From Duncaniella sp. (GTDB taxonomy: Bacteria > Bacteroidota > Bacteroidia > Bacteroidales > Muribaculaceae): a stretch of 21,474 nt of DNA. The translations under genes were made by a program, and so were the position numbers. The DNA lies in NCBI RefSeq assembly GCF_029054785.1, contig NZ_JAIDEN010000059.1, positions 1-21,474 of the forward strand, written 5' to 3'. This document shows positions 15,781-21,474 of this stretch, piece by piece (the first letter of the stretch is position 1; every line of letters begins with the position of its first letter). The notes under the pieces were generated by a model. It saw only the letters and a list, made by a program, of their open reading frames with translations. It had not been told where the DNA came from and did no database searches.

Positions 15781-16806
15781 CTAAATATGTTCAACCTCCG
15801 GGGTCAACTTTATGGCAAAACGCTCATTTACGGAGGCGATGATACGCGATTCGAGGTTCAGCACTTCTTCCGGAAGTGCTTTCCTGTCGGGATTGACTAT
15901 CACCAGTGGCTGGAGGTGCCAGACTCCGACATTGCCGTCGCGGTAGCCTTTCCAACCGCAGCGGTCGATGAGCCAGGCAGCCGGAATCTTGTAACCGTCA
16001 TTGACTTTATAGTGTGGCGGCATGTCAGGCGATTCCTTGGCGCAGATTTCTGCGAAATGCTCTTCTCCGATCACCGGATTCTTGAAGAAACTCCCGGCGC
16101 TTGGCACCTTTGCCGGATCCGGAAGTTTGGAGTCACGGATTTCTATTACGGCATTCCTGATTTCCAGTGGAGTGATGCTGCCGCTGTCTTTGTTTTCGAA
16201 ATATTTTTTGAGAGCCGGGTAGGAGAGGTCGGGTCCTGAGATAGGTGAGAGGCGATAGTCTACGGCATGGATGATGTAGCGTTTCTTGAAATCCGGCTGC
16301 TTGAAGAGGGAGTCGCGGTAGGCATATTGGCACTCCTCGTTTGAGAAGGTGACAAATTCTTCTTCTACTTCATCGTAAGCATGGACCGCCGTAATCAAGT
16401 CACCGGCTTCAGTCCCATAGGCGCCGACATTCTGGACAGCCGATGCGCCGACTTCTCCCGGAATTCCTGAGAGGTTTTCAAGCCCCCAGAGTTCACGTTG
16501 GCAGGCCCAGGCAATCAGATCGTCCATAGTCTCGCCCGCTCCCGCTCTGACAATAACTTCTTCGGCATTTTCAGAAATTATTTCAATCCCTTTGATGGCA
16601 CTGTGGAGAATTATACCTGGGAAATCGCAAGTAAACAGCAGATTGCTGCCTGCACCGATGTGGAATTTTTCCACATCTTTCCGGATCGACGAAAGGATGA
16701 ACGGGATGTCATCGGCTTTGGTATATTCCATGAATTCTCCGCATTTCACGTTCATGGCGAAAGTGTTGTGCGTCGAGAGATTGTAATTGTCAAGTGTTCT
16801 GATCAT
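15781..16806 (-). CDS. murB: UDP-N-acetylenolpyruvoylglucosamine reductase MurB
   Basis: MurB reduces the MurA product with NADPH through FAD to give UDP-MurNAc. I start it at ATG 16806 (MIRTLDNYNL), giving 341 residues against 342 in E. coli. An upstream in-frame ATG at 16839 adds 11 unusual residues. The FAD-binding half holds GAGSNLL (51-57) and GIPGEVGASAVQNVGAYG. Type I MurB features are present: YRDSLFK (163-169), the proton-donating Ser239 in GSFFKNP, and Glu337 in LTPEV. It heads the murB-murA-relA-lipoprotein-yihY-ridA block. A TAnnTTTG box lies upstream at 16881-16874. Confidence 0.96.
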   Translation of the reverse strand: MIRTLDNYNLSTHNTFAMNVKCGEFMEYTKADDIPFILSSIRKDVEKFHIGAGSNLLFTCDFPGIILHSAIKGIEIISENAEEVIVRAGAGETMDDLIAWACQRELWGLENLSGIPGEVGASAVQNVGAYGTEAGDLITAVHAYDEVEEEFVTFSNEECQYAYRDSLFKQPDFKKRYIIHAVDYRLSPISGPDLSYPALKKYFENKDSGSITPLEIRNAVIEIRDSKLPDPAKVPSAGSFFKNPVIGEEHFAEICAKESPDMPPHYKVNDGYKIPAAWLIDRCGWKGYRDGNVGVWHLQPLVIVNPDRKALPEEVLNLESRIIASVNERFAIKLTPEVEHI

Positions 16807-16844
16807 GTCCGGGATGAATTGATTATGACGTGAGCGCAACGGAA

Positions 16845-16859
16845 CCGAAATTCTTTCGG
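16845..16859 (-). promoter_or_regulatory. Small hairpin in the murB leader
   Basis: CCGAAA (16845-16850) and TTTCGG (16854-16859) form a 6-base stem with a 3-base loop near the predicted 5' end of the murB mRNA. It could protect the end or act in regulation, but it could also be chance. Confidence 0.3.
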
Positions 16860-16873
16860 CCCGAATTCATCCA

Positions 16874-16881
16874 CAAAAATA
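16874..16881 (-). promoter_or_regulatory. Probable -7 box for the murB block
   Basis: TATTTTTG on the minus strand matches TAnnTTTG. The transcript would have a leader of about 60 bases before ATG 16806. The nearest TTG is only 16 bases upstream, shorter than usual, so the -33 element is unclear. Confidence 0.45.
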
Positions 16882-16940
16882 AGAAAAATTTTGACAGCAA
16901 GCCTCCTCAAAGGCCAAATTTTAATTACCGGTGCAAATAA

Positions 16941-18704
16941 TTACAGCCAGGTTTCTTTAATAAATGCAACAATCCTATCCCGACGTTCGTTAATCTGGAT
17001 TTCGCGCCATTGCATGTCTTTTTTTAGAGTTTCATAAATTTCTTTATGAGAATAGAAAACGCTGTTGTATATTTCCATAATTTCTTCATTTGCAGGATTA
17101 TGATTCCTCTTGGCAGAGTTGTTCCCCCAAGTAAGAAGTGATAGATTGCCAATATTATTAAGATATTCGTTGCAGAATTCTTCGGTGTATTCGGTGAAAT
17201 CAGGCGTTTGCGGAGTAATATGGTCTAAAGTGTTCGAGATAGGAACTTCACGAAATACATTTGAACATTCATCTGGAGATAAGAACGGTTGACGTGCTTT
17301 GGCGCGTAAGTAATTTTCATATTTATAAAGCACATATCGTAATTCTCTACGATAATGGAATTTGTTTTCAGTGAAATAGCGCAGGCAGTCGCCATCAAAA
17401 TTCCAATACCATTTGAATCCGGTTTTAACTTTGTCTGTTAGTTCTAAGATAAGGTTGTCATAATTGTCGGGGTCATAATTTTTAGCTATGGCAATCAGAT
17501 TATTAGTGCGATATCCTCCCAATGTATAAGTCATTTTGAATAATATCTTTTCAACTAACAGCAGAGCATTGTCAATCGCAGGTATATTTCTCACTTCTAT
17601 GCCGACACTATTGAAATGACAGAGTTTGAGCACTAATGGCATAGAGTTGGCTTTATCAAGAATGCATACATCTGCGATGGGACTATTAAACATATGCCAA
17701 GTATTTTCGATTTCACACATAAGTGAATACGATCGACACAACTTGCTCGCGAAGTCACTGATCCATTTAATTTTATCAGGTGCGGATTGTAAGTTTTTCT
17801 TTATGGCATCCAGTGGAGATTCGTAGCTCGAAAGGAATGCGGAGCAATGATAGCCTAAAATAGTATCTTCTTTAGTTTCAAGTTTCTCGATGTAGTTGTA
17901 GATTGAAGCAAATTTGGATTCTAATGAATGTATATTGCTGATAGCATTAGCGGAATTACTTCGATATATCTGGTGCATGAGATATGCTTTCAGCTTTTCC
18001 AATGTTGTAAGCCCTAAACCTCTGTCATTCTGAAATGCAAATATTTGCGTTGCAGTTAGTTTGGCGCTTTCACCACTCAGCACGAATGTTGTTATAATTG
18101 CATTATTGATTACATTAAACCATTTGAACAGAATTTTAGTATCTTTCTGCATTTTCATTTTTTCACTGAAGAAAATAGCAGCTTCGCGGATACGTTGTTC
18201 TGATCGTCTTCCGGTGTCTTCTGTATCGTTATTGTCGCATTCAATGATGAGTCTATTGAAAAAAGACGTATCTTCAGGAACTGTCTCAAATTTTTGGTTG
18301 CAATAGCGTGGTTGGAGATAGCGTTCGTATATTTGCTCTGTTGCAATAGTGACATCATTGTATTCAAAGGATGCAATACCACGTTTGCGTAATTCTTTTA
18401 CGAGACAACTCATAAAGATAACAGTAGTTGTCAGTCTTTGCTGGCCGTCAATTACCTCATATCTGTTGCCGAGAGTTTTTTCAAAAAGGTAATGACCAAG
18501 AAAATAGGCTGAATTTTCAGGTTGGTCAATTATATCATTCAGATACATATCTACTTGACCGATACGGCCTTCTTTTCCAACTCTCCAGGAATAAGCTCTC
18601 TGATAACTGGGAATAGCAAAGGTAATCATGTCTTCGCCAAATAACCGTCCGATAGTAGTCTGATTGTCCATGTATATTTTTATTTGTGCGTTTTTAATTA
18701 TCAT
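16941..18704 (-). CDS. DUF262/DUF1524 (GmrSD-like) protein
   Basis: This is a single-chain homologue of GmrSD type IV restriction systems, with 576 residues from ATG 18671 or 587 from ATG 18704. The N-terminal DUF262 domain carries IDGQQRLTT (74-82 in the shorter numbering), the ParB/Srx-like NTP-handling motif, and FQNDRGLGLTTLEKLKAY (213-230). The C-terminal DUF1524 domain carries LDHITPQ (482-488, His484) and NNIGNLSLLTWGNNSAKRN (505-523), an HNH-type nuclease layout. Known relatives cut glucosyl-hydroxymethylcytosine phage DNA; the target here is unknown. ATG 18704 overlaps the kinase stop as ATGA; ATG 18671 starts directly at the conserved domain. The gene is AT-rich (one 60-base line about 33% G+C, against about 63% in a murA line), which suggests acquisition. 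Confidence 0.88.
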   Translation of the reverse strand: MIIKNAQIKIYMDNQTTIGRLFGEDMITFAIPSYQRAYSWRVGKEGRIGQVDMYLNDIIDQPENSAYFLGHYLFEKTLGNRYEVIDGQQRLTTTVIFMSCLVKELRKRGIASFEYNDVTIATEQIYERYLQPRYCNQKFETVPEDTSFFNRLIIECDNNDTEDTGRRSEQRIREAAIFFSEKMKMQKDTKILFKWFNVINNAIITTFVLSGESAKLTATQIFAFQNDRGLGLTTLEKLKAYLMHQIYRSNSANAISNIHSLESKFASIYNYIEKLETKEDTILGYHCSAFLSSYESPLDAIKKNLQSAPDKIKWISDFASKLCRSYSLMCEIENTWHMFNSPIADVCILDKANSMPLVLKLCHFNSVGIEVRNIPAIDNALLLVEKILFKMTYTLGGYRTNNLIAIAKNYDPDNYDNLILELTDKVKTGFKWYWNFDGDCLRYFTENKFHYRRELRYVLYKYENYLRAKARQPFLSPDECSNVFREVPISNTLDHITPQTPDFTEYTEEFCNEYLNNIGNLSLLTWGNNSAKRNHNPANEEIMEIYNSVFYSHKEIYETLKKDMQWREIQINERRDRIVAFIKETWL

Positions 18705-20026
18705 TGTTGCCGATGGATTCCGGCGGTTTTGAAGTGGATTGTAAAGCGTGTCAGGGAGTCTGCGCCTGTGGCGAGGGAGAATCGGCATCCGTGTTTGTGG
18801 AGGACTTCGCTGATGAACAGCAGGCCGATGCCGTGGCCGTTGACTTTTGTGGAAAAGAAGGGGCTGAAGAGCATTTTTGCAGCTTCCGGGTCAATGCCGG
18901 GGCCGTTGTCTGTCACGGCCAGTGTGGCCGGAGATCCGGTGGTGCTTACCGTTATCTGTCCGTCGGAACCGATACTTTCGGCTGAGTTCTTTACAATGTT
19001 GATCAGTACCTGTTCCATCAGCACAGGGTCCACCATAACCTCCAACGGCTCGCCGGACAAGCGATAGCAGAGGGTGATGTTTCTCTGCACACAGAGGCTT
19101 TCAAGCATGACCCGCCAGCTTTCAAGCAGAGAGTTGAGATCTGCTTTTTTCAGGCTGGCTTCAGGAATTTTCACCACATCGGCAAAGGAGGTTATGAATT
19201 TGCTCATTGATTTGCAGCGAGCTTCGCAGACGCTGACAACTTCGTTGAGGTCGGCGTAATCCTCTCCGCTCTCGCCAAGCATAAGCCGCGCGGTCGAGAG
19301 CATGGAGTTGACTCCGGCCATTGAATTGTTGACCTCATGGGCAATGACCCGGATTACTTTCTCATAGCTCTTTTTCTCGGCTTTCATCACCTCTTCGGTC
19401 AGTTTCTCAATCAGCACAAACGGGTGCGGGAAGCCCTGGTCCATGAATGAGAGCCGTGAGCAGCGATAGATCATCGAGTCGTTGAGCCGCTCGGTGACGG
19501 TCTCTCCCTGCTGAAGTCCGGCGAGGATTGCGGCGAGCCTTGAGTCAAGACTGCCAAGAGTCCGGCCTTGTAGTTGTACGCTGTCAGAGACTTCGAGAAA
19601 CGATGCCGCCGCTTTGTTGGCTGTCTTGATCTCGTCGTTGTCGGTCAGTATCAGGATTCCCATAGGGGAGACGTCAACGAGCAGATCGAGAAAGTGGTTC
19701 TGTTCGCGCAACCTCAGGCGCTCTTCTTTGAGTGCCACCATCATGCCGTTGAACATGTCGACAATCCTGTCGGCTTCGTGCTGGTTGACATGGGAGAGGC
19801 GGCTGCTGAAATCCTGTTCGCGCAGGAGGTCTATGCCGTTGCTGATGCTTCTGATCGGTTTCATCACATTGCGGTAAAACACGATCAGCAGGATAAATGC
19901 CAGTACGCTTGCCGACTGAGTGACATACATGGCGCTGTTTCCGTCCGTGGCCGACAGGAGCAGCGAACTGACGATTGATGCGCCGAGCAACAGAATGATT
20001 ATGATCAGAATCCAGCTTATTCTCAT
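18701..20026 (-). CDS. NtrY-like membrane sensor histidine kinase
   Basis: This 441-residue kinase has two membrane helices (about 4-26 and 36-51) with a very short external loop, so it may sense a membrane or cytoplasmic signal. A HAMP domain (about 52-105), a PAS domain (about 108-210) and the HisKA helix follow. The phospho-acceptor is His230 in RVIAHEVNNSM. The ATPase domain shows the N box Asn347 (NIVKNSAES), DNGPGI (373-378) and GHGIGLLF (397-404). It should phosphorylate the NtrC-type regulator encoded 13 bases upstream. The HxxxN form of the H box is typical of the NtrY/NtrB branch. The signal is unknown. Confidence 0.93.
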   Translation of the reverse strand: MRISWILIIIILLLGASIVSSLLLSATDGNSAMYVTQSASVLAFILLIVFYRNVMKPIRSISNGIDLLREQDFSSRLSHVNQHEADRIVDMFNGMMVALKEERLRLREQNHFLDLLVDVSPMGILILTDNDEIKTANKAAASFLEVSDSVQLQGRTLGSLDSRLAAILAGLQQGETVTERLNDSMIYRCSRLSFMDQGFPHPFVLIEKLTEEVMKAEKKSYEKVIRVIAHEVNNSMAGVNSMLSTARLMLGESGEDYADLNEVVSVCEARCKSMSKFITSFADVVKIPEASLKKADLNSLLESWRVMLESLCVQRNITLCYRLSGEPLEVMVDPVLMEQVLINIVKNSAESIGSDGQITVSTTGSPATLAVTDNGPGIDPEAAKMLFSPFFSTKVNGHGIGLLFISEVLHKHGCRFSLATGADSLTRFTIHFKTAGIHRQQ

Positions 20027-20039
20027 CGGCCTTGTATGC

Positions 20040-21374
20040 TTATTGTGTTATTCCGTATTTCTCCATGCGGCGGTAGAGTGACTGACGGGTGATTCCGAGA
20101 AGAGCCGCCGCACGGGTGAGATTGCCGCCGGAGTGTGCTATGGCCTGTTCTACGGCCTCGCGTTCGCGGAGTTCAAGATTTGACCGGCGGGAATTTTCAG
20201 CCTGAGGAAGCGGCCCGTCATATTGTCCGCGGAACTCTCTTTCGCCGAGCCGGTCGCCGCTGTTGACGAGCAGAGTGCGCTCGACGAAGTTTTTCAGTTC
20301 TCGGATATTGCCGGGATATGGCAGAGACGACAGAAATTCCATCGCCTGAGAAGTGATTTCAGGCAACAGGCGTTCGTTTTGCGCGCAGTGCTGTCTCACA
20401 ATATGGTCCACAAGCAGCGGAATATCCTCCCGGCGCTCACGGAGAGGGGGCAGAGTGACGGTGATCAGGTTGATTCGGTAGAAAAGGTCTTCGCGGAAGG
20501 TTTTTTCCGCAACCATTGCCGGCAGATTGGCGTTTGTGGCGCATACGACTCTGACATCCGTTTGGCGCTGACGGCTGTCGCCAAGCATCTCATAAGTGTG
20601 TTCCTGAAGCACACGCAGCAGTTTCACCTGGCAGTTAAGGTCAAGTTCTCCGATTTCGTCAAGGAAAATAGTGCCTCCGTCGGCCATTGCGAAGCGCCCT
20701 TCCCGGTCTGCGACAGCACCTGTGAAAGCTCCCTTGCGATGGCCGAACATCTCGCTTTCGAATAGTGATGACGCTATGCCGCCAAGGTTAACTTTGACCA
20801 TATTTCTGCCTTTGCGGCGGCTGTTGCGGTGGATGGCTTCGGCTATAAGTTCCTTGCCGGTTCCGTTTTCGCCCATGATCAGCACCGGGGCATCTGTGGC
20901 GGCAATGCGCTCGATTGTGTCGAGAACGTTCATCAGTGCCGGAGAGCGTCCGATTATGAACGACCGGTCAAACCCACTGTCCGTTTGCGGCTCGTCTGTT
21001 TTGGGCGCATTGAGTTCCAACGCCACATTTATGCGCTTAAGCAGCGCTGCGTTGTCCCACGGCTTTGTGATGAAGTCAAAGGCACCGGCATGAATTCCCT
21101 CGACCGCGAGGGGAATGCTGCCCCAGGCTGTCATAAGTATGACCGGAGTCTCAGGCCGGAAGATTTTGATCTGTCGCAGGAGTGTGATGCCTTCTTCGCC
21201 TGTGGTCGCCCGCGAGAAGTTCATGTCGAGCATTATGAGTTGAGGGGCTTCTGCGCGTACAACCTCCATAGCTTCTCTGGGTGAGGAAGCCATCACGGTC
21301 TCGAACCCGTTGCGAGAGAGCAACAGTTTCAAAGACAGGCGCACTGCTGAATCATCATCGACAATAAGAATCAT
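20040..21374 (-). CDS. NtrC-family sigma-54 response regulator
   Basis: This 444-residue activator opens sigma-54 promoters by ATP hydrolysis. The receiver domain (about 1-120) has the acidic pocket Asp6-Asp8, phospho-site Asp50 (LIMLDMNF) and Lys104. The AAA+ domain (about 138-370) has Walker A GENGTGKE (168-175), the sigma-54 contact loop GAFTGA (215-220) and Walker B GTIFLDE (234-240). A Fis-type helix-turn-helix fills the last 45 residues (LTRAAALLGITRQSLYRR). Everything needed for activity is present. It is the first gene of the regulator-kinase pair and its start codon lies 5 bases after a TAnnTTTG box. Target genes are unknown; no sigma-54 promoter was found in the window. Confidence 0.95.
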   Translation of the reverse strand: MILIVDDDSAVRLSLKLLLSRNGFETVMASSPREAMEVVRAEAPQLIMLDMNFSRATTGEEGITLLRQIKIFRPETPVILMTAWGSIPLAVEGIHAGAFDFITKPWDNAALLKRINVALELNAPKTDEPQTDSGFDRSFIIGRSPALMNVLDTIERIAATDAPVLIMGENGTGKELIAEAIHRNSRRKGRNMVKVNLGGIASSLFESEMFGHRKGAFTGAVADREGRFAMADGGTIFLDEIGELDLNCQVKLLRVLQEHTYEMLGDSRQRQTDVRVVCATNANLPAMVAEKTFREDLFYRINLITVTLPPLRERREDIPLLVDHIVRQHCAQNERLLPEITSQAMEFLSSLPYPGNIRELKNFVERTLLVNSGDRLGEREFRGQYDGPLPQAENSRRSNLELREREAVEQAIAHSGGNLTRAAALLGITRQSLYRRMEKYGITQ

Positions 21375-21378
21375 GATG

Positions 21379-21386
21379 CAAAATTA
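21379..21386 (-). promoter_or_regulatory. -7 box abutting the regulator start codon
   Basis: TAATTTTG on the minus strand matches TAnnTTTG and is followed by CATC and ATG 21374, the same spacing as at the nlpC/P60 gene. No TTTG lies at the expected distance upstream. The terminal repeat begins 15 bases further on. Confidence 0.45.
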
Positions 21387-21401
21387 CGATTTTTTGTAGA
21401 G

Positions 21402-21474
21402 GTTGTTTAATAACAATAGTTAAAATCTGAGCGAAAGTTTTGAGGTGGATATGGATCTGAATTGAAGGAGCATA
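21402..21474 (+). repeat. Right copy of 73-base terminal inverted repeat
   Basis: This copy matches the reverse complement of 165-237 at 71 of 73 positions and runs to the last base of the window. It contains GCGAAAGTTTTG (21431-21442), one arm of the hairpin seen whole in the left copy. It lies just upstream of the regulator gene, so it may contribute to that gene's promoter region. Confidence 0.85.

Noticed and set aside
16101..16114. Sigma-54 promoter look-alike TTGGCACCTTTGCC
   Set aside because: The spacing between the GG and GC elements is too short and it lies inside the murB coding sequence on the wrong strand for any downstream gene.
1..21474. CRISPR arrays, transposases, integrases, rRNA genes or phage structural genes
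   Set aside because: I looked for direct-repeat/spacer periodicity and for family motifs on both strands and saw none. The only clear repeated element found is the one at the two edges.

Overview
The window looks like a piece of chromosome from a Bacteroidales bacterium, most likely of the gut Muribaculaceae/Bacteroides type. The evidence is a Bacteroidetes-style housekeeping promoter (TTTG, then TAnnTTTG) in front of the tRNA gene, weak or absent Shine-Dalgarno sequences, many lipoproteins, a large exported GH2 glycoside hydrolase with a DUF4982-like domain, and the family type of the core genes. Most genes are about 50-60% G+C by eye. Two genes, the NERD protein and the DUF262/DUF1524 protein, are clearly AT-richer. 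The assignment to Muribaculaceae rather than another family is an inference.

Layout. Positions 1-550 hold no convincing gene but carry a structured repeat. A 73-base part of it (165-237) recurs inverted at the right edge (21402-21474) with 71 of 73 bases identical. Next come an exported GH2 enzyme (+), an AT-rich NERD nuclease-domain protein (-), a small DUF4405-like haem-membrane protein (-), and a tRNA-Ser(UGA) gene (-) with a clear promoter and terminator. An nlpC/P60 lipoprotein hydrolase and a catalytically dead M16 peptidase homologue form a pair (-). The nlpC gene is divergent from htrA/degQ (+). A strong hairpin terminator separates htrA from the convergent block murB-murA-relA-lipoprotein-yihY-ridA (-), whose spacings run from a 20-base overlap to 75 bases. 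To its right an NtrC-type sigma-54 activator and its NtrY-like histidine kinase run leftward into a DUF262+DUF1524 (GmrSD-like) protein, whose possible ATG overlaps the kinase stop codon as ATGA.

How the genes work together. Much of the window concerns the cell envelope: MurB and MurA make peptidoglycan precursor, the NlpC/P60 protein probably cuts peptidoglycan, HtrA handles periplasmic protein quality, and YihY is an inner-membrane protein. RelA adds (p)ppGpp stress signalling and RidA clears reactive imines. The two-component pair could control envelope or nitrogen-related sigma-54 genes, but its signal is unknown. The DUF262/DUF1524 protein and perhaps the NERD protein look like accessory, possibly anti-phage, genes placed among housekeeping ones.

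The most notable points are the inverted repeat at both window edges (and the fact that the right edge reads straight into the left edge), catalytic-residue changes in four proteins (MurA Cys to Asp, RelA HD loss, M16 zinc-site loss, GH2 GNE to GNN), two near-identical promoter/start-codon arrangements that imply leaderless mRNAs, and the apparent coupling of a restriction-like gene to a two-component system. I saw no CRISPR array, no transposase and no rRNA.
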